A stretch of 64,000 nucleotides of DNA, from positions 310,001 through 374,000 of the forward strand of contig NZ_AMRX01000007.1 of NCBI RefSeq assembly GCF_000300815.1, given 5' to 3'. The notes under the pieces were generated by a model. The model did no database searches and had not been told where the DNA came from. It was given only the letters and a program-made list of their open reading frames with translations. Every line of letters starts with the position of its first letter. Positions within the stretch are counted from its first letter, which is position 1. This document shows, piece after piece, positions 47,171 to 56,551 of the stretch. This DNA is from Gayadomonas joobiniege G7 (GTDB lineage Bacteria > Pseudomonadota > Gammaproteobacteria > Enterobacterales > Alteromonadaceae). A program made the position numbers and the translations under genes.

Positions 47171-49060
47171 ATGAGTTGTTTTAAACACTCTTTATTAAGC
47201 ACAATTATTGCAGCCAGTTTAACTGCCTGTAGTGGTGATGACATAGACAATAGCTATGACAATAATATTGCTCAAATGAGCACTAGCGAGCCTGAGTTTA
47301 TTGTTGAATTTAACGAAAATGATCCTATTACCCGAATCGATTTAACTCAAAACGTTGATAACCCGGCCGGCACTCAAATTTACGCCTTGGATGTTACGCT
47401 TATTATTGATGAAGACGGCGATTGGGTGCACGATCAACGACAAAGTGTTGTCAATGATGTTCCGCAATTTGAAGAAGATGGCGTCACCCCAAAAATGGAA
47501 GACGTACCTTTTGATGGTACGTATGGTGGTGAATATGGTGGCTACCGACCTCCCTATATTAGAACAATCCGTCAATACGGTGAACAAGGTTATCAAGTCC
47601 TGGATCGCCAAGAAGCTGGTATCTTGCAAGAAGGTAGCAAATTGTTGATACAGCCTTTCACATGGACAGATCAGTTGGCGGTTGGTGAAACCCGCGAATA
47701 TCATTACATTTATGATCTGGACAATGGCTACAATGATGGCGATTTTGACATCACAGATGACTATTTGCGACGTAAAATCATCGTTCGGGTCACAGGCGTC
47801 GAAGACCCAGTCACCGAAATCAACGTGTTAGAAGGTGATAGTATCTCTGCGCCGCAAAGTAGCTCAGATCCGTCTGCTAACGACTATTACCCAATTGCTG
47901 TCAATGCTGAAGTAATGCCAAATTACGCTTCCTATCCAGCGCTCATCTGGGAATCAGCTGATCCTTCCGTTGCTAAAGTAATGTTCACCGAAGATGATCC
48001 GAACACAGCCGTGAACGAAAGTTTACAAGCAACCATTTTAGGGGTCGCCGCCGAAAGTGACACTGTGGATGGCGTCACTCAAATCACTGCTCGTTTAGCT
48101 GGTGGTGCCAATAAAGACACTATCATGAAAACTATCGATGTGATAGTGCCTCGTTTGCCAACAGGGCCAGTGCGAACCGAACTGCAAATTTCTGGTATGG
48201 TAACGTCAGGCAATTATAACCTTGAAGCAGATGAGAACTTACAACTGTCTGTGCGTGTCATACCAGATGATCCGGCCATTGACATAGATAGAAGTGTCAC
48301 TTGGGCGTCTTCAAACCCAGCGGCGGTTACTGTCAGCGAACAAGGTTTAGTCACAGTTGTAGACAGAGCCCAAGGGCCTGCCACCATCACAGTGACAACC
48401 AACACAGATAACCGTATTTCTGCGCTCACCATAAACCCAGTGCCAAGCACGAGTATATTAGCGGATAATGCAGGTTTTGAATCTGGAGCAGTCTTGCCAT
48501 GGGAGAAAAAGTGGCAAAGTCCAACCGCGGATGGCACAGCGTCACCGTCAAAAATTGTTGTGACTGATGCCGCCAAAAAAGACGGTGATAAGGGGCTCCA
48601 TTTAACAGGTGTGACCCCGCATGGTGCTAAAAATACCACAGGGGGCATATCAATCTCGGCTGCTGAATTTAAAAAAATTCGGCCTGCCAATTTTGCAGAC
48701 GGCAGCAAAAACCGAAAGTTCCGCATGAGTTGGGACATGAAAGTAAACAATGCGGTAGAGGGTACACCGGTTAAACACCGGCCTGTGATTTTACTGCAAA
48801 CCCCTTGGGCGCAACAGTACCCAACGGCTGCCGTTACAGAGGTCACCTCTGATGCTTGGGCCACTTATCATGTTGAATTTGACGAGCCTGACTTTAGCGA
48901 GGTGCAAACAAACAATGGCTTAGTCAACAACGTAGACGATGACGGTAAACTGTTGCAAGACAATATCATGCTCATTCATGAAATACTCAGCGGCGTTACG
49001 ACACTGGATATTTATTATGACAATATTAGATTCAAGTGTATCGAAAACTGCAGTGAATAA
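47171..49060 (+). CDS. Surface lipoprotein with Ig-like (Big2) and carbohydrate-binding-like domains
   Basis: 629 residues. The lipobox LTAC places the acylated Cys at residue 20. Two bacterial Ig-like regions follow, one around SYPALIWESADPSVAKV and one around SVTWASSNPAAVTVSEQG, both with the WxSSxPxVAxV pattern of Big2. The C-terminal 190 residues (ADNAGFESGAVLPWEKKW to TTLDIYYDNIRF) look like a CBM4/9-type jelly-roll that binds carbohydrate. It follows the receptor by 68 bp. The likely role is surface glycan capture for the receptor, comparable to SusE/SusD helpers. No enzyme motif is seen. Confidence 0.8.
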   Translation: MSCFKHSLLSTIIAASLTACSGDDIDNSYDNNIAQMSTSEPEFIVEFNENDPITRIDLTQNVDNPAGTQIYALDVTLIIDEDGDWVHDQRQSVVNDVPQFEEDGVTPKMEDVPFDGTYGGEYGGYRPPYIRTIRQYGEQGYQVLDRQEAGILQEGSKLLIQPFTWTDQLAVGETREYHYIYDLDNGYNDGDFDITDDYLRRKIIVRVTGVEDPVTEINVLEGDSISAPQSSSDPSANDYYPIAVNAEVMPNYASYPALIWESADPSVAKVMFTEDDPNTAVNESLQATILGVAAESDTVDGVTQITARLAGGANKDTIMKTIDVIVPRLPTGPVRTELQISGMVTSGNYNLEADENLQLSVRVIPDDPAIDIDRSVTWASSNPAAVTVSEQGLVTVVDRAQGPATITVTTNTDNRISALTINPVPSTSILADNAGFESGAVLPWEKKWQSPTADGTASPSKIVVTDAAKKDGDKGLHLTGVTPHGAKNTTGGISISAAEFKKIRPANFADGSKNRKFRMSWDMKVNNAVEGTPVKHRPVILLQTPWAQQYPTAAVTEVTSDAWATYHVEFDEPDFSEVQTNNGLVNNVDDDGKLLQDNIMLIHEILSGVTTLDIYYDNIRFKCIENCSE

Positions 49061-49089
49061 ACCCTGAAGTCACTCTAATCGGCTTGCCT

Positions 49090-49116
49090 TTGCCTCTGCT
49101 GATGAGGCAGAGGCAA
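49090..49116 (+). other. Strong hairpin between lipoprotein and halogenase-like gene
   Basis: TTGCCTCTGC and GCAGAGGCAA form a perfect 10-bp stem with a 7-nt loop. There is no T-run after it, so it is more likely an mRNA processing or stabilising element, or a partial attenuator, than a full terminator. Confidence 0.55.
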
Positions 49117-49158
49117 GACTATGCTAAAGTGAAAAAAATAACTTGATGCGGAGGTTTT

Positions 49159-50622
49159 TTGCAAACACACATATTGTTATTGCTTGATGAACACATCAGT
49201 GGTTGGATGGCAGCCATTTCCTTTGCCAAACTCCGGCAAATTAAGTTAACTATAATAGAGCAGGAACAAACAAGCACACCCGCTAATCCAATTTATACCA
49301 CTAATAAACATTTTTCACAGTGGTTAACACAATCACAAATAACCAGCAGCCAGTGGATAACCGCCAGCCAAGCTAACTTTAATCTAGGCACTGAATTTGT
49401 TGATTGGAATAGTCGGCCAGATTATCAGCGGTATTTATTACCTGCCATCTCGGCAACTGATAAATTTTACGCCAATCAATTTATCGACAATATTAATTGG
49501 CGCAAACAAAACTTTGATAGTAAAACACAACCTGATAACTTTTTTTTAAGTGGCTATTTAGCGGCGAATAACCTAGCCCCAGTTGAACCTGAAAATTTTC
49601 CATTTCCAGTTGATTTTGGATATCAGTTTGCACAAAAGCCTGCAGTAGATTACTTTCGTGAACGATTAAAAGACGACAATATCCATCTGCAAACACAACA
49701 ATCAGTACACCCCAAACAAGCCCTAATCGATGCCGCCGATCTGATTTTTGATTGCCGGCAAACGCATAACTTGCTTGCCCAGCAAGAATCGTTAAACGAA
49801 CCCAACAGCCCTATCAATACCAGAAAAATAAGCATTAGTTTGGCTGCCTCAAATGATTTACGGCCGGTTACCCAAGTGACCGCAAAACCCAATGGCGTGC
49901 TCAAACAGGCAGCCAGCTTTGATAACCAAAACATCAGTTTTTATTTTAACCAGCAGGCATGCTCAGTTGAAACAGCCGAAAAAGAGCTCCGACAATATGT
50001 CCCTAGCGATGCTCAGATCACTAATGTAACGGACCTTAACAATAAACGGCTGACAAACTGCTGGCAGGATAAGCTGATAGCGCTCGGCCCCGCATATTGT
50101 GCCAATGTGCCGTTGGACGATGCTGATTTAACAATAGAAAGCCTTTTAATCAGTCGCTTTTATGAGTTATTCCAAATGCCTCAACTAACGCCTGAACAAA
50201 TATTGAGAAAGCGCCGTAAAATCAACCTATATGCCGCTTACCTCGCCCAAGAGATTGCTGATTTTAACGCCCTACATTACCTGTTATGCGATCGACAAGA
50301 TAACAACTATTGGCATTTAGCAAAACAAGTTTCACTTTCACCAGTCGCCGAACGTATGATTATGGCGTGGCAACAAAACAACAAGTTTCCAGAAACCTAT
50401 CACAACAACAATTACCATATATATCCACTCGCAGCTTGGTACGCATTATTAGCTGGCAATGGTTTTTTTCCTATGCCAGCCAGGCTCAAAAAAAGCCCTA
50501 GCGAAGCCGAACAAAATAGCCGTCAAGCAAACGAGTTTTTTAGTCAGTGCAGCAAAAACTTCGGCAATAACAGGCAAACTATTCAAGATATTTTAAACGG
50601 GCAGCTAAATGAACAAAGATAA
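49159..50622 (+). CDS. Degenerate flavin-dependent halogenase-like protein
   Basis: 487 residues, similar in plan to the next gene but without its catalytic features. The FAD loop GGGTAGWMAA is replaced by LDEHISGWMAA. The halogenase Lys motif (ATFKTGI in the neighbour) reads ANFNLGTEF, and neither the WxWxIP motif nor an EPLEAT motif is present. It still has the helical C-terminus with the family's overall length. It probably cannot bind FAD or halogenate, and may be a partner or regulatory subunit of the intact paralogue. Start is a TTG with GGAGG 8 bp upstream; no ATG fits. It overlaps the next gene by 14 bp, implying coupled translation. Confidence 0.75.
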   Translation: MQTHILLLLDEHISGWMAAISFAKLRQIKLTIIEQEQTSTPANPIYTTNKHFSQWLTQSQITSSQWITASQANFNLGTEFVDWNSRPDYQRYLLPAISATDKFYANQFIDNINWRKQNFDSKTQPDNFFLSGYLAANNLAPVEPENFPFPVDFGYQFAQKPAVDYFRERLKDDNIHLQTQQSVHPKQALIDAADLIFDCRQTHNLLAQQESLNEPNSPINTRKISISLAASNDLRPVTQVTAKPNGVLKQAASFDNQNISFYFNQQACSVETAEKELRQYVPSDAQITNVTDLNNKRLTNCWQDKLIALGPAYCANVPLDDADLTIESLLISRFYELFQMPQLTPEQILRKRRKINLYAAYLAQEIADFNALHYLLCDRQDNNYWHLAKQVSLSPVAERMIMAWQQNNKFPETYHNNNYHIYPLAAWYALLAGNGFFPMPARLKKSPSEAEQNSRQANEFFSQCSKNFGNNRQTIQDILNGQLNEQR

Positions 50623-52132
50623 ACATATTTTAGTGGTCGGCGGTGGAACAGCTGGCTGGATGGCCGCCAGTTTATTAAACCGTAAATTAAAAAGTGCGGG
50701 CTTTACGGTGAGTTTATTAGAGTCCTCACAAATTGAAACCATAGGGGTTGGCGAGGGGTCAACGCCCTACTTAGCTAAATTTTTTAGTGCACTTGATATT
50801 GCAGAAAACGAATGGATGACAGCGTGCAATGCGACTTTTAAAACGGGTATTCGCTTTTTAAATTGGTCATCCGTGCGAGGTTCTGAGCAATATTTTCATC
50901 CGTTTTATTCGCTCGTTGATTTTGAGCATGCTAGCCAATTTGAATATCAAACGCGTTTGAAACGCCATTTTTATGATGTTGAGGCGCATCCAGATAAATA
51001 TTTTTTGGCTCAATCACTCTCTTGCCAATGCAAAGCACCCAAAGCCACAGAGAATTTCCCGTTCAAACTGGATTATGCTTACCATTTTGATGCTGCTCGG
51101 CTTGCTCAATTTTTAAAAGAAAAAGCCATATCTGCCGGAGTTCAACACTTAACAGGCACTGTGGATTCGGTAAAACTAAAAAACGATGGGGACATAGAGT
51201 CGCTGCATTTAGCCGATGGCAGAAGGGTTCAAGCTGACTTTTTTTGTGATTGTACCGGCTTTCGCTCTTTGTTGATGCAGCAAAATTATCAGGTTAAATT
51301 TATTTCGTATCAACACCGCTTGTTAAATGATGCGGCGGTGGCGCTACCAACAGAGCTACCAACAGAGATTGACAAAGCGATTCCTTCAGCCACTCAAAGT
51401 TATGCCTTATCAAGCGGTTGGGCTTGGCAGATCCCACTCACAAATCGCTACGGCAACGGCTATGTGTATAGCTCTGCACACATCACAGCTGAACAAGCAG
51501 AAGCTGAACTAAAACAACACTTAGGTTTAGATAAAAACGCCGAGATTCCTGCACGTCATTTAAAAATGCGTGTCGGCCGCTTGAATAAACATTGGCAGCA
51601 CAATTGTATTGCAATTGGTTTGTCACAAGGGTTTATCGAACCACTTGAGGCCACTGCTTTGCATTTAGTGCAGTACATGATTGATCAGTTTATCACGCTT
51701 TATCAGCAGGGAGGTTATAGTAATAAATACCAAGATGAGTTAAACCACAAGGTTAACCGCCAATTTGATAATATTTTAGATTACGTCAGTATGCATTACC
51801 TAACAAACTCTTATCAAAACAGTTCATACTGGCAAGATGCTCGTCGAGTGCCGGCCAGTGAGATACAAAACCAAATATTAAATGACTGGCATCGAGGCGA
51901 AGATTTAGCCGCTACCTTAACAAGATTGAGGATCACTGATGCTTATAGCTCAAGCTCTTGGCATTGTTTGCTGGCTGGATCTGGTTACTATCGTCAAGAT
52001 CAACAGCTACGGCCAATTGATGTCAATATTGAACAGATAGATCAGGATAAAATCTCAGACTTTATTCGCCGTTGCAGTTTAAACTACCCTGATCACAACA
52101 CCTATCTAAAAAAGATGAGCGCTCAATCATAA
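50609..52132 (+). CDS. Tryptophan halogenase-family flavoprotein
   Basis: 507 residues. FAD-binding VVGGGTAGWMAA (about 9-20), the family motif GVGEGSTPYL (47-56), Lys78 in ATFKTGI at the position of the catalytic Lys of PrnA, GWAWQIP matching WxWxIP, and GFIEPLEATALHL carrying the conserved Glu. By family it would use reduced FAD, O2 and halide to halogenate a substrate. Homologues beside TonB receptors in Alteromonadales and Xanthomonadales have no proven substrate, so halogenation of tryptophan should not be assumed. No flavin reductase is nearby. Last gene of the rightward operon; followed by a two-way terminator. Confidence 0.88.
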   Translation: MNKDKHILVVGGGTAGWMAASLLNRKLKSAGFTVSLLESSQIETIGVGEGSTPYLAKFFSALDIAENEWMTACNATFKTGIRFLNWSSVRGSEQYFHPFYSLVDFEHASQFEYQTRLKRHFYDVEAHPDKYFLAQSLSCQCKAPKATENFPFKLDYAYHFDAARLAQFLKEKAISAGVQHLTGTVDSVKLKNDGDIESLHLADGRRVQADFFCDCTGFRSLLMQQNYQVKFISYQHRLLNDAAVALPTELPTEIDKAIPSATQSYALSSGWAWQIPLTNRYGNGYVYSSAHITAEQAEAELKQHLGLDKNAEIPARHLKMRVGRLNKHWQHNCIAIGLSQGFIEPLEATALHLVQYMIDQFITLYQQGGYSNKYQDELNHKVNRQFDNILDYVSMHYLTNSYQNSSYWQDARRVPASEIQNQILNDWHRGEDLAATLTRLRITDAYSSSSWHCLLAGSGYYRQDQQLRPIDVNIEQIDQDKISDFIRRCSLNYPDHNTYLKKMSAQS

Positions 52133-52136
52133 TGCT

Positions 52137-52169
52137 AAAGGGCAGCGTTTTTTAACAACTGCCCTTTTT
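52137..52169. terminator. Bidirectional terminator between convergent operons
   Basis: AAAGGGCAG (52137-52145) pairs with CTGCCCTTT (52159-52167), with A/T runs on both sides. It separates the rightward receptor-halogenase operon from the leftward hydrolase-sulfatase operon. Confidence 0.85.
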
Positions 52170-52182
52170 AATTTAAGCGTTA

Positions 52183-54873
52183 TTAAGCGAGCTCTACCAA
52201 CAAGGTTTGACCATTATTCACTGTCAGCGGTTGATCAAATTTTAACTCGTAAAAACCATCGCTGGCTTTCATATTGGCTGAAAATTGACGCCCATTGATA
52301 CTCACCTTGGCCCCTTTAGCATCCAACTGCTTAAGCTGACCTAAGCGCAGATGGCGGAGTTCAAGTTGCCCATATCTAAGCTCTATTTCAACGGTTTGCT
52401 GTTTAGTATTTGCGCTTTGTCTAAACTGCCCCCAACCTTCGGCCGTGGTAAAGGCGGCTTTAAAGTTTTCTGGTTGCAAAATAGGTTTCAGGGTTAACGA
52501 TGCTTCTGGTCCATCATACTGATAACCACAAACAGCTAAAAAGGCACTATAGCTGGCCATTGCACGCGAGTAGTGATCGCTACATTCAACTTCATTATAA
52601 GGATTACGACGCTCAGGTGCATATCTATCATAGATGGCTTTACCAATCGTCAAACCTTGCTCAACCATGCCAAGTCTAAGCATATGGGCTGCAACTTGCC
52701 ATTCAAAACCTGTCATGCATTCATTTAAATAGCCTGCATAATTTTTATTGCCGCTTTTAGGTTCAACTTTACCATTTGGAAAGCTACACATCACAAGCCC
52801 AGCTTCACCGGGTGCGGCGTACCAGCGGCCTTCTTTCATGATATCGCGGAACGCACCAACATCAGGCGAAAAGTTATATTTATATAGGGACTCAAGCGCC
52901 TGTTTGGTTTTATCATTTGGCAATATTGGCGGCAAACCTACTTCGTGCAACCAACTTTCCCCGAGTACCTGATCAATGTGGCAACCATTAGTCGAGCCAT
53001 GCATTTTTGTTTCATCATCTGGTGGAATATGAACAAAATAACCGAAGTCTTCTCGCCACAACTGACTCACCATGGCTGGCACACCTTTAGCAATAATCTG
53101 CTGGTAACGCTGCGCAACTTGAGGTTCATTCATTTGCTCTGCCATTTTAGCGGCCGCCCGCAACGCAGCATGATAAACATTAATTAACCAAGGTACTCTG
53201 CCATGCCAAGGCTCATCCAAGGTATTATGCTGCGCACCCGCTAAAATACCGTCTTCATCAGGATCCCACTCTTTAATGACAAAATCCATCGACAGTTTGA
53301 CTCGCGGCCAGATGCTTTGCAAAAAGCGGTAATCCGTCGTCATCTGACTTTCGCGTAATACCCGAATGATAGTGCCGCAGGTACCATCTAGTGCATCATC
53401 TTTACCTTTAGCACCATCTCGCATGGTATACCGAAAATACACCATGCCATTGTCTTCATTAAAACCTTTTCCGTATTCGATACGGTCTCGACATTCACGC
53501 TCAATTTGCGGAAAAATACGCGCTAATCCTTGCGCATAGTTCCAAACGTGGGTGCAATTGCCTGGACAACATCTAACCCCTTCTTCGAGGTTGTAAATAT
53601 CTGTGCTTTCACCTTCTGGATAAATTCTTTGCGCGGTTTGCGTTTGCATACAATCAATCGGAATAAAACTACGCTCTAACAACCAATAAGGCAAACTTGA
53701 GTCATACCAGGTATCAACCCAATTTTGGCTAAGGCTAAATAGCTTTGACTCTTTTTTGGCAACTTGATTTGCAGCCATGGCTGCACTACCGAACACTGTT
53801 GCGTAATGATATTCACCCGGCGCTGTCGCTTTATCACCATGCCCAAATCTGGTTCCGTAACGTAACTTAGGCACTCGCCAAGCTACCGCAAAGATGACCG
53901 TTTTTTGCTCACCTGGTTTAAGACTTATTTGTTTACCTAGCGCTGCATACAAAGGTTTGGTTCCAGCCTGTTGAATCGACTTTTGGGTTTCTTGAGCACT
54001 TGACTTAAAAATCCCGTCAATACCGGCACTGGTTTTATTTAAATTAACAAAATCAGCCGATGGTTCCCCCACTAAAGCTAACGCAATTGAATTGCTATCG
54101 CTTTTAGTCGATAAACACTCAACGCTGGTCATCTCAGAAAATGATTGCAAGCGGTTTATTTTATCTTCTGTCTTGGCGTTTTTGTCGTTTTTTATCCAAC
54201 CAGCAACAGAAGCCGTTTGAGTGGTATCACTCCGGTTAGTTAAGTTATAACGCATGATCACAACTGGATAGCTAGAGTCGTCCCGGTTAAGCGGCACAAA
54301 GGGTGTATAAGCCTGTAACTCAACATCAATTGGGCAGTTGTTATCACTATAATTGACTTTTCCCATCGGGTATTGGTTAGTAAATTGAACCTGGGAAAAA
54401 CCTTGCGCTGATAAAGGGTGCACTTTGTCATTGACCTCAAGCGCAAACCCTTCTTCCAGATCGGTTGGCACAGCATAAGGTTCTAAGTAGGCTGCGCCTT
54501 TGGGGTTGTTTTTATTTCCTTTTTTTGCCGTTAAGTTCCAATACCAGAGCTGCCCGTCTGCACTTAAATACACCTGCCCTGTACCTAAACCATTAATTGG
54601 CATGCCCACATAATTAACCGATTTAGCATCAACGGTGAGTGGCTTGCCTCTTTGATACAGACTGTCTATCCAACTGCTGGTTAACTTTTTATCGGCTGGT
54701 ATGACTTTATTAAAATCTTCCGCTAAAAAAGGCCCGGCCATAGCTTCTACCCGGCTCGCCATCATCATGGCTGCAGTAATAGAGCTGGCTTTTAAAAAAT
54801 CACGTCGATTTATTCCTTGCGCTAAACCAGTAAAAGCACTGTGCATGTTGGTTTTATCTTTATTGATGGTCAT
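52183..54873 (-). CDS. GH116-like glycoside hydrolase, Tat-exported
   Basis: 896 residues. A twin-arginine signal NRRDFLKASSITAAMMMA (about 23-40) directs folded export. The rest matches the GBA2/DUF608 plan of GH116 (beta-glucosidase, xylosidase or glucosaminidase): a beta-sandwich N-terminal domain, then an (alpha/alpha)6 barrel with CCPGNCTHVWNYAQ, QHNTLDEPWHG (about 550) and GCHIDQVLGESW (about 633, the acid/base Asp region). The residue before the QHNT stretch where I expect a Glu nucleophile reads LAGAQHNT, so catalysis may differ; alignment is needed. Third gene of a leftward operon, 13 bp after the sulfatase. Confidence 0.82.
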   Translation of the reverse strand: MTINKDKTNMHSAFTGLAQGINRRDFLKASSITAAMMMASRVEAMAGPFLAEDFNKVIPADKKLTSSWIDSLYQRGKPLTVDAKSVNYVGMPINGLGTGQVYLSADGQLWYWNLTAKKGNKNNPKGAAYLEPYAVPTDLEEGFALEVNDKVHPLSAQGFSQVQFTNQYPMGKVNYSDNNCPIDVELQAYTPFVPLNRDDSSYPVVIMRYNLTNRSDTTQTASVAGWIKNDKNAKTEDKINRLQSFSEMTSVECLSTKSDSNSIALALVGEPSADFVNLNKTSAGIDGIFKSSAQETQKSIQQAGTKPLYAALGKQISLKPGEQKTVIFAVAWRVPKLRYGTRFGHGDKATAPGEYHYATVFGSAAMAANQVAKKESKLFSLSQNWVDTWYDSSLPYWLLERSFIPIDCMQTQTAQRIYPEGESTDIYNLEEGVRCCPGNCTHVWNYAQGLARIFPQIERECRDRIEYGKGFNEDNGMVYFRYTMRDGAKGKDDALDGTCGTIIRVLRESQMTTDYRFLQSIWPRVKLSMDFVIKEWDPDEDGILAGAQHNTLDEPWHGRVPWLINVYHAALRAAAKMAEQMNEPQVAQRYQQIIAKGVPAMVSQLWREDFGYFVHIPPDDETKMHGSTNGCHIDQVLGESWLHEVGLPPILPNDKTKQALESLYKYNFSPDVGAFRDIMKEGRWYAAPGEAGLVMCSFPNGKVEPKSGNKNYAGYLNECMTGFEWQVAAHMLRLGMVEQGLTIGKAIYDRYAPERRNPYNEVECSDHYSRAMASYSAFLAVCGYQYDGPEASLTLKPILQPENFKAAFTTAEGWGQFRQSANTKQQTVEIELRYGQLELRHLRLGQLKQLDAKGAKVSINGRQFSANMKASDGFYELKFDQPLTVNNGQTLLVELA

Positions 54874-54886
54874 AATTTAAGTATCC

Positions 54887-56515
54887 TCAATTTTGCTCCG
54901 GCTGATAGAGCTCATTCAGCTTTTGTTTCATTTGTGCAACAATTTCAGGGTGCTTTCCTGCTATGTTAGTGGTTTGGTATGGATCTTTGACTAAATCATA
55001 TAGCTGCTCTGCTGGCGCATCTGGCAATAACTTGCCGTTGGCCATATCAGAGTTTTTCCCGCCAATAAAGTTAACTGCGGCAGGCCCACCCCAAGCATGA
55101 TGATGCGGTTTAGATCCGCTAAATCCACCACTGCCTTGAGCTGGAATATACACCCACTTGCCGTCTCTAACGGCTAAGTTTTTAGGCTGACGCGGTGCAA
55201 TTAATAATTCTTCGCGAACCGGTTCATCACTCGTTCCTAACAAAGCAGGCAAGGCGTTAATGCTGTCGCTATCCGATGGGATCAACTCAGTTTGCCCAGT
55301 TAAATGGGCAAAGCTGCTATACATATCCATTAACGAAACCAATTGATTAGACACTTGACCCGGTTTTATTTTGTTAGGCCAATAGGTGATCATAGGTATT
55401 CGGTGACCTCCTTCCCATGCACCAAATTTAAAACCAAGTAAATCACCGTTTATTTTGTGGCCTGCCTGATACGCATTGCGCGCACCTAAATTCAGCATGC
55501 CGCCATTGTCACTGGCAAACACTATCAGGGTGTTGTCAGCTAGGTTATTTTTTTCTAAATATTCAACAATTTCTCCGACCATCCAGTCGAGTTCATGAAT
55601 AAAGTCTCCATATAAACCAATTTCACTGGTGCCTTTAAACCGTGGCGCTGGGGTAAATGGATGGTGGATTTGCGTCGTGGCAAAATATAAAAAAAATGGC
55701 TGATGTTTGTTGCTTTCAATCCACTGCAATGCTTTATGTGTGTATTGAACACCCAACTGCTCGTCATCAAACAAAGCATGGGCTTTTTTACCACCCGCGA
55801 AGCGGTTTGCTACTTTATTAGAGGCTTCAGGTGGAAAAGTTCGAGTTTCGGTTGGTTTGTATTTATCGTATAAAGGCGAGCCTGGATGACCTAAATAAAT
55901 GAGCGGATCATCTGGGTCATGCCCTACCACCATTTCGTTTTCTACATGCACATAAGGCGGACCGCTGTTAACCAAGGGTATACCATAATAATAATCAAAA
56001 CCTAGGTCTCTTGGGCCTGGCGTTAATGGCATTGACCAGTCGTTTTTTTCTGATTTAAAACCTAAATGCCATTTACCTATAGCCGCTGTTTTATATCCTT
56101 TTTGTTTAAATACATCGGCTAAGGTTTGCTGCTCTGGTTTGATGATCATTTTAGAAACAGGGGAAATCGGCCCCCAAGCCCCATTATGATTTTGGGTTTT
56201 AATATGTGCTTTATACGGATATTCGCCCGTTAAAAACGCATAACGGGATGGACTGCAAACCGCCGAAACCGAATGTGCATCAGTGAACATACGGCCCTGC
56301 TGAGCCAACTTATCTATATTGGGTGTTTTAACTTTAGTTGCACCATATACACCTAGGTCGCCATACCCTAAATCATCCGCCAAAATCACTATCACATTGG
56401 GTGGCTCAGTGCTGGTTATTGTTTTTTGGGCACTTTCACTATTGCTGTTGTTTTGTTGGCAAGCCGATGTGAACAGCACGCAGACCGCACTTAACGCAAG
56501 ATATGTTTTTTTCAT
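54887..56515 (-). CDS. Sulfatase (S1 family, Cys-type)
   Basis: 542 residues. Removes sulfate esters, here probably from a carbohydrate. The signature CSPSR starts at Cys87, which must be converted to formylglycine; metal ligands are in LADDLGYGDLG (45-55), and KWHLGFK and FASDNGG are the other family motifs. A signal peptide with a possible lipobox ends at Cys19 (TSAC), so it may be a periplasmic lipoprotein. No maturase (FGE or anSME) gene is in the window. It lies between two GH116-like genes in one operon, suggesting desulfation followed by glycoside cleavage. Confidence 0.93.
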   Translation of the reverse strand: MKKTYLALSAVCVLFTSACQQNNSNSESAQKTITSTEPPNVIVILADDLGYGDLGVYGATKVKTPNIDKLAQQGRMFTDAHSVSAVCSPSRYAFLTGEYPYKAHIKTQNHNGAWGPISPVSKMIIKPEQQTLADVFKQKGYKTAAIGKWHLGFKSEKNDWSMPLTPGPRDLGFDYYYGIPLVNSGPPYVHVENEMVVGHDPDDPLIYLGHPGSPLYDKYKPTETRTFPPEASNKVANRFAGGKKAHALFDDEQLGVQYTHKALQWIESNKHQPFFLYFATTQIHHPFTPAPRFKGTSEIGLYGDFIHELDWMVGEIVEYLEKNNLADNTLIVFASDNGGMLNLGARNAYQAGHKINGDLLGFKFGAWEGGHRIPMITYWPNKIKPGQVSNQLVSLMDMYSSFAHLTGQTELIPSDSDSINALPALLGTSDEPVREELLIAPRQPKNLAVRDGKWVYIPAQGSGGFSGSKPHHHAWGGPAAVNFIGGKNSDMANGKLLPDAPAEQLYDLVKDPYQTTNIAGKHPEIVAQMKQKLNELYQPEQN

Positions 56516-56551
56516 TTTTTAAAATCCTATTTTTTTTAGGGTGGCCATGTT

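Noticed and set aside
48214-48864. 216-codon minus-strand frame within the lipoprotein gene
   Set aside because: Antisense shadow; the plus strand has the lipobox and Ig-like patterns.
49090-49116. Rho-independent terminator after the lipoprotein gene
   Set aside because: Perfect stem but no T-run on either strand; kept as an unexplained hairpin.
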